The notes under the pieces are model-generated. The model saw nothing but the letters and a program-made list of their open reading frames with translations. It was not told the DNA's origin and made no database searches. A program made the translations under genes and the position numbers. From assembly GCA_030147525.1 (NCBI GenBank), contig JASBVF010000048.1:1-64000 (forward strand): a stretch of 64,000 nt of DNA, written 5' to 3'. Shown here in pieces: positions 53,019 to 62,028 of this stretch (positions are counted from its first letter, which is position 1; the number at the start of each line of letters is the position of its first letter). Source of the DNA: Bacteroidota bacterium (lineage in GTDB: Bacteria > Bacteroidota > Bacteroidia > Chitinophagales > Saprospiraceae).

Positions 53019-54347
53019 ATGAAAATCCAAATGATGCGACCGCTATTACTGGCTGTGCTGTTTTTCTCCTGCTTCAGTCTGGCAGGGCAGGGCGTGCTTC
53101 AAACGAATTTTGTGCGCAATGATGCGTCCATTTCCCGCAACCGGCTGGACTCGGTGGCCAGCGTCGTATCGCAGGCCTGGAACAGGTTTGTGGGCCATGC
53201 CAGCCTAATGAACCCTGTTACCCGTGAAGTGGACGACGAGGCGATCGATGCATTCAAAAAACATTTCACTTTCAACGCAAAAATTTACAATGACCTGCTG
53301 GAAAATCCGGTGGTGATTCACCATTCCGATTACGTTTCGCAGGTGTTCCGGCGGTTGCCGAAGGAGGGCGTCAGGGGCTGGTTTGAGGAGGCTTCGCTGT
53401 TGCGGGTCAGTTACGATGCCGCCGGTTTTTACCGTGCGGAAGTCAGCGCCCGCAAGGTGGTGCTGAACGGCATCGGTTTGTTGAAACAATCCGAAAATGC
53501 CAATGCCCGCCGGTGTTTTGAGCTAAAATTTCGCTTTGAAATACCTTCGGAAAAACTCAACGAAGCACTCATCAGCGGCATCGACGGTGTGCCTTGCGGA
53601 GCAGAAAAAGGGCAAAGCAGCGCTTCGGTTTCGGTGGCTGCTGCCGGGCAGTTGAGTTTTCCTTTTTTTGGTTTCAAACTGGCGGACAGCCGCATCCCGA
53701 AAGAGGTAGTCAGCTTCAGCTCCCGGCCCAGCCCGGCAGGAGGTGCCTACCTGCGGACAAGGCTGGGGCCTGCAAGCCGCTGGGATGCCGGTCTTGGTCT
53801 GCTGCTGACCAACCTGGAAATCAATGTCAGCCTCGCCGGTTTAAAAGTAACCCATCCCGAAACGAAAACCACGGTGCTGGACCTCACCAGTTTCGAGGAA
53901 ACGGCCCGGATTGCCTATTGGGAACTGCCCTTGGGCCTTCACTACCGCCTCAGCGAATCTGAAAAATGGCTGTGGTCAGCGGATGTTTTTGCCGTGACGA
54001 CCATCCGCTGGGATTCCTACTACGACCGGAGGACTTACGAACTGGCTTTCCCGAAACTTGGCACCACCGCCGCCAACATTGCCGATGCTGATTTCTGGAC
54101 GTTTTTCTCTACCAGGTTCGGTGTATCGGGGCGCTATGCTTTTTCTGAAAAACTGGGACTGGAACTGGGCGCTGCTTTCACGGCAGGTATCAGCCCACTT
54201 TTTGGACATCAGCCAAGGAATGATTTTTTCCTCGATGAGCCTCAAAATATCGCCAGCGAAGGGATGAAATTTTTTGACTCCTACCTTGAGTCACTCCACG
54301 CTAATGCACTCAATCTGCGGGTGGGTGTGGTTTACAATTTTGACTAA
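53019..54347 (+). CDS. Exported protein with NTF2-like and barrel-like parts
   Basis: From the ATG at 53019 the product is 442 residues with signal peptide LLLAVLFFSCFSLAGQ. The N-terminal ~170 residues (SISRNRLDSVASVVSQ, REVDDEAIDAFKKHF, FYRAEVSARKVVLNG) resemble an NTF2/SnoaL-like or SPOR-adjacent fold. The remainder has alternating amphipathic strands ending RVGVVYNFD, with C-terminal aromatic, as in outer-membrane barrels. No specific family is recognised. It lies 12 bases after the transmembrane kinase gene and 8 bases before the vWA-like gene. Confidence 0.65.
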   Translation: MKIQMMRPLLLAVLFFSCFSLAGQGVLQTNFVRNDASISRNRLDSVASVVSQAWNRFVGHASLMNPVTREVDDEAIDAFKKHFTFNAKIYNDLLENPVVIHHSDYVSQVFRRLPKEGVRGWFEEASLLRVSYDAAGFYRAEVSARKVVLNGIGLLKQSENANARRCFELKFRFEIPSEKLNEALISGIDGVPCGAEKGQSSASVSVAAAGQLSFPFFGFKLADSRIPKEVVSFSSRPSPAGGAYLRTRLGPASRWDAGLGLLLTNLEINVSLAGLKVTHPETKTTVLDLTSFEETARIAYWELPLGLHYRLSESEKWLWSADVFAVTTIRWDSYYDRRTYELAFPKLGTTAANIADADFWTFFSTRFGVSGRYAFSEKLGLELGAAFTAGISPLFGHQPRNDFFLDEPQNIASEGMKFFDSYLESLHANALNLRVGVVYNFD

Positions 54348-54355
54348 AAAATCAA

Positions 54356-56872
54356 ATGAACATGAAAAAGCTTACTTTTTTATACGCACTTCTGCTGTTC
54401 TCCTCCACTGTTTTTTGTCAAAAAACGCCGGACAAAGTGCTGGGAAAACCGGCCGCCTGCTTCAAGCCGGTGGAAATGGACGAGGATGTTTACCTGAAAA
54501 AATATGTGGATAGTAGAATAGGCTACTACAGCGACAACACCCCGTGGATCGTCATGGCCGACCGGGAAGGCGTGAAGACTTACACCGATGCGAAAGCAGG
54601 CGAATCCTTCCGGGAACTGACGTTTCGGGACTGGTACTACGTTGTGGATGAAGATAAAAACATGATCCGCCTCGGCCGGGGCGAGTTGTCAGGAATGAAA
54701 GTGGACAAAGAATACTGGGAGGATTTCGGCTGGGTGAACAAAAAAAACGTGCTGCTCTGGGCCAATGCCCTTCAGGACGCCCGCACCGGCATTCACAAAA
54801 AAGCGTTTTTGCTCAACAAAGTCAGCGACGTGAAGGCTGTGATGTCGTTGGAAAAAAAGGAAATCGTGCAGATTTTCAGCGGGCCGTCCACCGGCAACAC
54901 CATCGGCAAAAAGACGATCTACGAGTTCTATTTTATTTTCAAAAAAGAAAACGGCCGTTACCTGCTCGCCAAGGACGCCGTGCTTTCCTCCCGCTCGGCG
55001 GACGAGTCGCTTGTCGGCTGGGTGCCGGAAAGCCGGGTAGCCGAATGGAATACCCGGATTTCGCTGGAACCGAACTTCAGCGAGGCGGCTTTCGAAGAAC
55101 GAAAAGCCAAACCGAATTTTCGGGTGGCTGCCTACGGCAACGAAGAATACGCCCAAACCCACGCTCGTCAGGGCGCTTCGCCATCCGGCCAGGCCTACTG
55201 GGCGAACGACCCTGCCGGATTGAACCCCGCCCAACTGGCCGGAAGCAATCCACGCCGCTTCAAGGGCGCCGTGATGCGCTTCCCCATGCTCAATGACAAC
55301 GGAACTTATTACCGCACCGGCGTCATCGGCGACATTACGGTGAAAACCATGAGCGAGCAGTTGGATAAAATCAACGAGGTGAACTACTCCGGCATGGTGG
55401 CCGCCAATGAATACAGCCGCCGGGCCAGGGACAACTACAACATTCTCTTCGTCGTGGAAGGCACGCAGATGATGGAGCCGTATCGCCAGAGCCTGGCTGA
55501 TGCGGTGCAGGAAATTCGCCGCAACCTGTCCGGCGTGCCGAACGTCCGCTTCGGCGTGGCCGTGTACCGGGACGTGCCGGAGGAGGAGAAAGGGAAGCTT
55601 TTTGAAATACTGCCGCTCACAGCCAGCCAGGACAAGGTGCTTGATTTCATCAAAAACATGGAACTGGCCCAGTGGTACGATTTTGACCCATGGACTGCGA
55701 TGTACTATGGTGTCCATCAGGCCGTGCTGGAAGCCGGCTTCCGCAAGGAGGACACCAACATCATCATCATGGCCGGTGAAAACGGAGACTACCGGGGCGA
55801 CCGTCTCCGGCGGAAAAAGGAGGAAAAACACAAAACTTTCATCGAAACCAGTACGATCGTTGACAAACTGTGCGAGCTGAACATCCATCTCATCAGTTTG
55901 CAATGCAGGAATACCGGCGATTACCAGGACGAAGTTTACGCACGGCAATGCCGCAATTTTTTACTCGAAAACTCCAAGTGCCAGCATGACCTCGTGCGGG
56001 GCGTGTCAGAGTATATTCCTGAAATCCAGATTCCAAATCCTGACATCCCTGAGCTGGAAGAATCCTACATCATCGTGCTGAAAGGCGGTACGACGATCGG
56101 TAAAATCTACCGGGCAAAAACTGGCACAGGCATGAGCCGGGATGAGTTCGTCAACTGGACGGTGCAGGCGGCCGTCAACGTGCATGATTTCACCGAAAAA
56201 TTCTGGGCAAATATGTCCCGCATCGTCGATGACGGCAACTCCATCCAGGATGTGTCCTCCGGAGCTTTTACCCCGGCGCTGGCAAAGGCGATCAAGACGA
56301 TTTACGATGGCAGTAAAAAAAATCAATGGACGGAAAAAGACGTGGTAAACCTCGCCAACCAGAAGTACAAACTCTACGCCGAGGTGTTTGTGCCCAAACA
56401 AATCAGCGGCTCCAAACACGACGCTTTTTCCTACGTCCTGTTCATGCCCCGCATCGACCTGGAGGATTACATCATCACCCTCCGCCGCCTGGCAGTGGCC
56501 AGCGATGGCTCGCCCGACGAGCAGCGGGAGCAGCTTTTCAACACGCTGGTGGAGTTGCTGAAACAGTTCACCGGCGACGCAAGTCTGCGCAACAACGACC
56601 CGAAAAATACCTCGGTGGAGGAACTCCGCCAGATCATGCAGGGCGTGACGAAGGAAGGCCTGAAAATCGGCGGCGAACTGGATAAATTCATGATCGCCGA
56701 CTTCCTCAACAAACGCAAAATGTCGGACGAGAAAGTCCAGCGTTTCGTGAAACGCATCCTCGACAATACGGAAATTTTACAGCAAATACTCAAGGAGGGC
56801 CGCAACTACGAATTTTTATACAAAACCAACGCCGACTCATATTACTGGATTCCGGTTGAGTACACTTTCTGA
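54356..56872 (+). CDS. Large exported vWA-like protein (TssR-like by general shape)
   Basis: The 838-residue protein has a signal peptide (LTFLYALLLFSSTVFCQ). An N-terminal segment (40-250) resembles paired SH3-like domains. A vWA-like region starts near residue 360: YNILFVVEGTQMMEPYRQSL with the MIDAS D-x-S-x-S replaced by E-G-T-Q-M, then VRFGVAVYRDV and TNIIIMAGENGDY. A long helical C-terminal part follows to residue 838. The general layout recalls the TssR vWA protein of Bacteroidota type VI secretion, but no core T6SS gene is near. ATG 54362 is an alternative start. It is probably periplasmic. Confidence 0.7.
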   Translation: MNMKKLTFLYALLLFSSTVFCQKTPDKVLGKPAACFKPVEMDEDVYLKKYVDSRIGYYSDNTPWIVMADREGVKTYTDAKAGESFRELTFRDWYYVVDEDKNMIRLGRGELSGMKVDKEYWEDFGWVNKKNVLLWANALQDARTGIHKKAFLLNKVSDVKAVMSLEKKEIVQIFSGPSTGNTIGKKTIYEFYFIFKKENGRYLLAKDAVLSSRSADESLVGWVPESRVAEWNTRISLEPNFSEAAFEERKAKPNFRVAAYGNEEYAQTHARQGASPSGQAYWANDPAGLNPAQLAGSNPRRFKGAVMRFPMLNDNGTYYRTGVIGDITVKTMSEQLDKINEVNYSGMVAANEYSRRARDNYNILFVVEGTQMMEPYRQSLADAVQEIRRNLSGVPNVRFGVAVYRDVPEEEKGKLFEILPLTASQDKVLDFIKNMELAQWYDFDPWTAMYYGVHQAVLEAGFRKEDTNIIIMAGENGDYRGDRLRRKKEEKHKTFIETSTIVDKLCELNIHLISLQCRNTGDYQDEVYARQCRNFLLENSKCQHDLVRGVSEYIPEIQIPNPDIPELEESYIIVLKGGTTIGKIYRAKTGTGMSRDEFVNWTVQAAVNVHDFTEKFWANMSRIVDDGNSIQDVSSGAFTPALAKAIKTIYDGSKKNQWTEKDVVNLANQKYKLYAEVFVPKQISGSKHDAFSYVLFMPRIDLEDYIITLRRLAVASDGSPDEQREQLFNTLVELLKQFTGDASLRNNDPKNTSVEELRQIMQGVTKEGLKIGGELDKFMIADFLNKRKMSDEKVQRFVKRILDNTEILQQILKEGRNYEFLYKTNADSYYWIPVEYTF

Positions 56873-56909
56873 TTTGCACCCACTCACATTTTGAAACAAC
56901 TGCCTCCAC

Positions 56910-57767
56910 ATGGATTTTACTTTTAAAATACGCCAGCTTGAATGCCGCTACCTGGAAGGGAAAACCGTCCTGAAAGTGCCTTCGCTCGACATCGAGCGGG
57001 GCCGAATCGTGTTTTTGCTGGGGCCGTCGGGCATCGGAAAAAGCACGTTCATCGAAGCGGTGGGGCTGATGAACGACACGATCCGGCCCAGGCTGGAAAC
57101 CAGCATCCGGTTTTTTCAGACAGACGGCGGGGAGGTGGAGTTGAAAAACAGTTGGCAGGAGCCGAATGACCGGCTGTCCCACTTCCGGAATCTTTACTAC
57201 AGCTTCATTTTTCAGCAAACGAACCTGATGCCCAATTTCACCGCCGGTGAAAATATGTGCATCAGTCAGTTGATCCGGGGTGTGCCGTTGCGGGAAGCCA
57301 AATCTGCCGTGCTGGCAACCATGCAGGAACTCAACCTGGAGCCTGAAATTTTTGATAAAAAAATCACCCACCTATCCGGCGGACAGCGGCAGCGGGTAGC
57401 GTTCGTGCGGGCGATCACCGCTGATTTCGAAGTGCTTTTCGGCGACGAACCCACCGGTAATCTCGATCGTGACACCGCCTTCCGGCTGATGACCATTTTA
57501 CAAAAAAACCTCCGGCGGCACGGGCGCACGGCCCTCATCGTGTCGCACGACCTCGACCTGGCGTTGCAATTCGCCGACCAGATCGTGCTGATGACTTTCA
57601 ATGAAAATACGAACGAAGAAAACCGGCACGGCATCATCCGACCGGAGCATTTACTCGACTGCCGCAACGGCAGTTGGTTCGATGCAGATGGCGGCCTGCA
57701 GGAGCGGCCTGCTGTTTTTGTTCGTGAAATTTTAAACCAAAACCTGACGCCCGGCTATGTCCAGTGA
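56910..57767 (+). CDS. ABC transporter ATPase (LolD/MacB/FtsE type)
   Basis: The 285-residue ATPase has Walker A GPSGIGKST (38-46, K44), the Q-loop FIFQQTNLMPNFT, the signature LSGGQRQRVAF, Walker B VLFGDEPTGNLD and the H-loop IVSHDLDLALQF. The presence of the X-loop-like LNLEPEIFDKKI before the signature and the paired FtsX-type permease place it in the LolD/MacB/FtsE class, which works by mechanotransmission and does not import or export through a normal channel. Its stop overlaps the permease start by 11 bases. Confidence 0.9.
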   Translation: MDFTFKIRQLECRYLEGKTVLKVPSLDIERGRIVFLLGPSGIGKSTFIEAVGLMNDTIRPRLETSIRFFQTDGGEVELKNSWQEPNDRLSHFRNLYYSFIFQQTNLMPNFTAGENMCISQLIRGVPLREAKSAVLATMQELNLEPEIFDKKITHLSGGQRQRVAFVRAITADFEVLFGDEPTGNLDRDTAFRLMTILQKNLRRHGRTALIVSHDLDLALQFADQIVLMTFNENTNEENRHGIIRPEHLLDCRNGSWFDADGGLQERPAVFVREILNQNLTPGYVQ

Positions 57768-59295
57768 AATGATTAAACGGCTGCTGCGGATCGTTGGCGT
57801 GCGGGAAGAGTTCCGGCAACTTTTTTTTACCAACGAGTTCCGCACCCTTGCCGGCAAGGCGAACCGCTGGGTACTGCTGCTCAGCGCCATTTTGTTTCTC
57901 ACGCTGCTGGCGCTGGGTTTCGCCATCGGCGGCCTGAAAACGCTGGCCCAGCGTATGGACGACCCCTTCACCAATTGGGTGGACTTGCAAATTGGCCGCT
58001 CGGTGACCGATGAGACCATCCGTGACATCCGCCGGACGTTTGCAGACAGCCACCTCCGGGATAGTTTTTTACTCAAAGACCTCAGCGAATACGTCATCTG
58101 GCGGGAACAGTTTGCGGAGCAAAAAAATGGTACGCTCTACTACCGCAAAGGCCGCACGGTGGATTTCGACGGCGATTTGATCCAGAAAATTCTGGGTGAA
58201 ACGGAAGGCAACGTGCTGGCCGGCCAAACCCTCGCCCCTGGCGATTCGAGCGTGAGCCTGCCCGCCTGCGGCCTCATCGTCACCTTGCCGATGCTGGAAG
58301 GTCTAGGTTACGAGGCACCCCTGCAACAGCGGAAAATTTTACTCGACTACGACGGCCGTCCGCTCTGGCTCGAGGTGGTAGCGGTGGTGAAATCCCTGCC
58401 CAACCTCTGCGATTTTGCCTGCTCGCCCCAACTGTTCAACCTGCTGACGCAACCGCCCGACGAGAGCGGCTTCATCAACCTGGAAAGCACCTCGAACATC
58501 CTGCGGTTCCTTTCGCCGGAGGCGGATGCCGGTAAAGTTGAGCAGTGGCTGAACGACAAACTGGCGGGCGGTTTCAACAGTCTCAAACAGGAAAATTTCG
58601 ACCTGAACAACCGGCAATCCCACTACCGCTACGATGTGGTGTTGAATGATTTTTTTGATGAAAAAACAAGATCGGAGTTGGCGGCCCGATGCCGGGAGGG
58701 AGCGCCGTTTGCGCTGAAAACTTTCGAAGAATTCACCTGTAACGAGGAGTTTCAGCATCTGGCCAATCCGTACTACATCGCTTTCAATTTCAGCCGGCTC
58801 GACCGGGTGCGGCAGTTCCGGGAACACTTGCAGGAGCGCTATGGCATCGAGATCAGCATGGATCAGGTGGAGGCGAAGGAAAATTTTGCCCTGGTCAGCC
58901 AGTTGACGTGGTTCATGGCGGTGGTGTTGTTTGTGTTCGGGGTGGGGAGCATCGTCAGTTTCATCCACAGCCTGCTGCGCACGCACCTCGAAAAGATCAA
59001 ACCCAACCTCGGCACCTTCAAAGCGTTCGGCCTGGGCAATGCCTTTTTGAAAGGGATTTACGGCCGCATTGTGCTGTTTTTCCTCGGCATGGCCACGGTG
59101 CTGGCGGCTGGGCTGGTGTTGCTGATTTACTTTTTTCAAAAACTTTTCCTGCCATCCGGCTACCTCGACGTGCTGGATGTCCGGCTGGCGGCGGCCTGCG
59201 GTTTCATCCTGCTGTGCGGACTGCTGCTCACGCAATGGACTATCCGCCGGACGCTGATGGACACGCCCGGGAATTTGATATACGGCAGGGACTAA
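57757..59295 (+). CDS. FtsX/MacB-type ABC permease
   Basis: The 512-residue protein has an N-terminal helix (WVLLLSAILFLTLLALGFAIGG), a periplasmic domain of ~290 residues, then three helices (LTWFMAVVLFVFGVGSIVSFI; IVLFFLGMATVLAAGLVLLIYFF; LAAACGFILLCGLLLTQW). This 1+3 topology is typical of MacB/LolC/FtsX. The cytoplasmic loop THLEKIKPNLGTFKAFGLGNAFLKGIYG matches the coupling helix area. With the upstream ATPase it would transmit force to a periplasmic partner, possibly the vWA-like or lipoprotein products. Confidence 0.85.
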   Translation: MSSEMIKRLLRIVGVREEFRQLFFTNEFRTLAGKANRWVLLLSAILFLTLLALGFAIGGLKTLAQRMDDPFTNWVDLQIGRSVTDETIRDIRRTFADSHLRDSFLLKDLSEYVIWREQFAEQKNGTLYYRKGRTVDFDGDLIQKILGETEGNVLAGQTLAPGDSSVSLPACGLIVTLPMLEGLGYEAPLQQRKILLDYDGRPLWLEVVAVVKSLPNLCDFACSPQLFNLLTQPPDESGFINLESTSNILRFLSPEADAGKVEQWLNDKLAGGFNSLKQENFDLNNRQSHYRYDVVLNDFFDEKTRSELAARCREGAPFALKTFEEFTCNEEFQHLANPYYIAFNFSRLDRVRQFREHLQERYGIEISMDQVEAKENFALVSQLTWFMAVVLFVFGVGSIVSFIHSLLRTHLEKIKPNLGTFKAFGLGNAFLKGIYGRIVLFFLGMATVLAAGLVLLIYFFQKLFLPSGYLDVLDVRLAAACGFILLCGLLLTQWTIRRTLMDTPGNLIYGRD

Positions 59296-59306
59296 AAAAC
59301 TGGACG

Positions 59307-59774
59307 ATGAAATTTCGATTACTTTTTTTGATCGCAATGATTCCGGCAATGCTGCACACCGGTTGCTCAGGCGACGGAGCTTCCGATGGAGAAACGGCCA
59401 TGCCGGCAGATTCCATTCAGGCACTGCTCGCCCTGGATGCAGGGTTGGCCACGGCCGATTCGACAGTCGCCGCCGCAATCGCTCCACCCTCGAAAGCACA
59501 GCAAAAACAACGGCAGGAGCGGGACAGCATCATCCGGACGCTCGTCCCGAAAAGCGAAGTCTGCAAGCTGGCCTGCCCGGAGTTGCTGGAGCGCTACCGG
59601 GAGGCGGTGGAGCTCTCCGTTTCAAAAAAAGACGATTCCAAGCTCCAGTTTTTTATCAACAACGCCAACGATCCCTGCCTGCAGGCCTGCAAGAAAAAAG
59701 CGGAGACGCTGGCCGAATTCAAGGCTTTGGATAAAAAGCTGAACGAGTCCGGCGAGGAGGAAGACATTTTTTAA
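59307..59774 (+). CDS. Lipoprotein with twin CX3C motifs
   Basis: The 155-residue product starts with a short hydrophobic signal ending LHTGC, a loose lipobox. The mature part is helical and contains two C-x-x-x-C motifs (VCKLACPELLERY and PCLQACKKKAETL), separated by about 35 residues. This twin CX3C pattern in a helical hairpin is best known from small mitochondrial Tim chaperones and related disulfide hairpins; no homology is implied. It starts 11 bases after the permease stop, so it is probably part of the same operon. Confidence 0.7.
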   Translation: MKFRLLFLIAMIPAMLHTGCSGDGASDGETAMPADSIQALLALDAGLATADSTVAAAIAPPSKAQQKQRQERDSIIRTLVPKSEVCKLACPELLERYREAVELSVSKKDDSKLQFFINNANDPCLQACKKKAETLAEFKALDKKLNESGEEEDIF

Positions 59775-59792
59775 ACCTTCAATACTTCAATT

Positions 59793-60332
59793 ATGAAAAC
59801 ATGGAAAAATTGTTCGAATCCTGGTCCGCCACTGGTGCTTTGGCGGGCGTTGATGGCGGGCTGCTGCCTGTGGCTGCTGGTGTTGCCTGCCGCTGTTTCG
59901 CAGCAGCTTTCACCAAAAGTCAGTGCCGCAGCGGGCGCTTCCGCCAACCTGCCGGGAGGCGGGTACATGGCCTGGACGGTGGGCGAGACCGTCATTTTCA
60001 CCGGTGAAACAGCCAGTCATTTCATGACGCAGGGTTTTCACCAGCCCGACTGGCTGCTGACGGCGGTGGAGGAGGCGAAAAATCTCCCCTGGCAGGCGGC
60101 TTTGTCGCCCAACCCGGCGGGCAGTTTCATTGAAATGTCCGTGCTGGCAGAAACCCCAGCGGACTGGACGGCAGCGCTCTACGCTGCTGACGGCCGGTTT
60201 CTCGGAAAACAAAGCGCCACGGCTGCCCGAACTACCTTCCGCTTCGAGGTGGGCGAATTGGCGCCCGGACTGTATTTTTTGACCCTGACCTCCGGCGGCA
60301 GGGTAGGAGCTTATCGCTTCGTAAAACAGTGA
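59793..60332 (+). CDS. Small T9SS-exported protein with sorting domain
   Basis: The 179-residue product has a long signal peptide (LMAGCCLWLLVLPAAVSQQ), a short domain of ~60 residues (GGGYMAWTVGETVIFTGETASHF), and a type A T9SS sorting domain (LSPNPAGSFIEMSVLAE, GELAPGLYFLTLTSGG, VGAYRFVKQ). The T-V-G-E-T segment is common in short Bacteroidota surface proteins. No enzyme motif is visible. It follows the lipoprotein gene by 18 bases. Confidence 0.82.
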   Translation: MKTWKNCSNPGPPLVLWRALMAGCCLWLLVLPAAVSQQLSPKVSAAAGASANLPGGGYMAWTVGETVIFTGETASHFMTQGFHQPDWLLTAVEEAKNLPWQAALSPNPAGSFIEMSVLAETPADWTAALYAADGRFLGKQSATAARTTFRFEVGELAPGLYFLTLTSGGRVGAYRFVKQ

Positions 60333-60373
60333 GCCGGTATTCATTTTTCCTTTTAAACTTTAAAAAATCAGTC

Positions 60374-61966
60374 ATGAAAAATCTATTATTTTCCTTCGTC
60401 TTCGTCATTTTCTCCATCAGCATTTCGCAAGCGCAAGCGCCGCAAGGCATTAATTACCAGGGTGTTCTGCGGGATGATACCGGGCAGCCGCTCGACGGCC
60501 AGAATGTTTTTATCAAATTCATCATCCTGAAAAACAGTGCTACCGGCGACATCGTGTACAGCGAAACGCACGCCGGATTTACCGATCAGTTTGGCCTTTT
60601 CAATAAAAGAATCGGAGAGGGGCAGGTTGCTTTCGGCAGTTTTTCCGGCATCGACTGGGGCAGTGCGCCGCACTTCTTGCGGGTGGAGGTCGATCCCAGC
60701 GGCACGGGCAGCAACTACCAGTTGCTGGGCACCCAACAAATGGTTTCTGTGCCGTATGCTTTGTATGCTGAGAAGAGTGGGAGTGGCGGTGGTCAAACGC
60801 TAACGCAGGGTGCCGGGATTTCCATTTCCAACAACGTCATCACCAATACTGGCGATCTCGATCCCACGGACGACCTGACCAACGCCTCGTTCGCTGGCGG
60901 CGACCTGACCGGCACGTTCAATAACCTGCAAATTGTGAACAATGCTGTGGGAAGTGACGAAATCGCCAACGGCTCCATCCAGGCTGCCGATATTAGCAGC
61001 ATGGGCGCTTCTTCCGGGCAGGTGCTGAAATACAATGGTACAGCCTGGGCGCCAGGAACGGATCTGACTGGTGGTGGCGGTTCAAATTATATCCCCGGAA
61101 CAGGCATTGATATTGTCAATGGAAACACAATTGTAAACCTCGGCGATATCAATGCCGACGACGACATTACCACTTCCTCATCGGCTGGCGGCGATCTCAG
61201 CGGTACTTTTAGCAATCTTCAACTAAAATCCAATGTGGTAGGCAGTTCGGAACTGGCAAGCATGGGCGCTTCTTCCGGGCAGGTGCTGAAATACAATGGT
61301 TCATCGTGGGCGCCAGGGACGGATAACGGTACTTCGTATTCACAAGGCAACGGTATCACTATTTCGGGAAATACGATCAGCAGCTCGACTTTTCAGAAGT
61401 CGGGGTCGAATGTGTATTACACAGGGGGTGATGTTGGTATTGGAACATCCAACCCAAACGGATACAAAGTTAAGATTAGGCATGGTGATCAAGGAACGGG
61501 TCTAAATATCGAAAACTCAGCCAATAGTAATGATTGGGAACTTTGGTCCGTAGGATTCAACACAAACCTTGCTTTAATTGGCAATGGAAATCCTAAAGGT
61601 TACTTCAGCGGCATAGATGGTATCTACTATTTGTCATCTGATAAAAGGTTTAAAAAAGAAATAGAACCAATCGAACCAGTTTTATCTTCCGTAATGGAAT
61701 TGAAGCCAAGTGAGTATAAAATGCGCTATGGAAATCCAGAGAATACCAAGTCTATTGGCTTTATAGCACAGGAAATCCAAGAGATATTTCCTTCTTTGGT
61801 AGGTAATCAACAAGATAAAAATGGAGAGAATTATTTGAGTGTAAACTACACCGGTTTTACTGTCATAGCCCTCAAAGCAATACAAGAACAACAAGCTATA
61901 ATCGAAGAACTGAGAACAAAAGTAAAAGAACTTGAAGGTAAAATTGAAGCTATAAGCAACAAATAA
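60374..61966 (+). CDS. Tail-fibre-like surface protein with C-terminal S74 intramolecular chaperone
   Basis: From the ATG at 60374 (530 residues) the protein has a signal peptide (LLFSFVFVIFSISISQAQ). The common Bacteroidota start APQGINYQGVLRDDTGQPL follows, then repeated collagen/fibre-like segments with SSMGASSGQVLKYNG in two copies (DNA copies near 60999 and 61258). The C-terminus (about 420-530) matches the peptidase S74 domain (SSDKRFKKEIEPIEPVLSSV, SIGFIAQEIQEIFPSLV) and a coiled-coil end. S74 domains trimerise and self-cleave after folding. GC content falls sharply after about 61440, suggesting module exchange. Confidence 0.8.
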   Translation: MKNLLFSFVFVIFSISISQAQAPQGINYQGVLRDDTGQPLDGQNVFIKFIILKNSATGDIVYSETHAGFTDQFGLFNKRIGEGQVAFGSFSGIDWGSAPHFLRVEVDPSGTGSNYQLLGTQQMVSVPYALYAEKSGSGGGQTLTQGAGISISNNVITNTGDLDPTDDLTNASFAGGDLTGTFNNLQIVNNAVGSDEIANGSIQAADISSMGASSGQVLKYNGTAWAPGTDLTGGGGSNYIPGTGIDIVNGNTIVNLGDINADDDITTSSSAGGDLSGTFSNLQLKSNVVGSSELASMGASSGQVLKYNGSSWAPGTDNGTSYSQGNGITISGNTISSSTFQKSGSNVYYTGGDVGIGTSNPNGYKVKIRHGDQGTGLNIENSANSNDWELWSVGFNTNLALIGNGNPKGYFSGIDGIYYLSSDKRFKKEIEPIEPVLSSVMELKPSEYKMRYGNPENTKSIGFIAQEIQEIFPSLVGNQQDKNGENYLSVNYTGFTVIALKAIQEQQAIIEELRTKVKELEGKIEAISNK

Positions 61967-62028
61967 TAATGTAAAAAAAGTCTGCTTTTGTGGCTGAAAT
62001 GCTGGAAGGCAGGATAAAAAAAACTACC

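Noticed and set aside
54689-55948. 419-codon open frame opposite the vWA-like gene
   Set aside because: Composition shadow of the real gene, rich in His/Val/Gly without domains.
45485-57767. Type VI secretion locus
   Set aside because: Kinase, phosphatase, FHA and vWA proteins are suggestive, but no TssB/TssC sheath, Hcp, VgrG, TssK or ClpV is present in the window.
58339-59499. 386-codon open frame opposite the permease gene
   Set aside because: Shadow of the FtsX-type gene; contains no hydrophobic or domain pattern.
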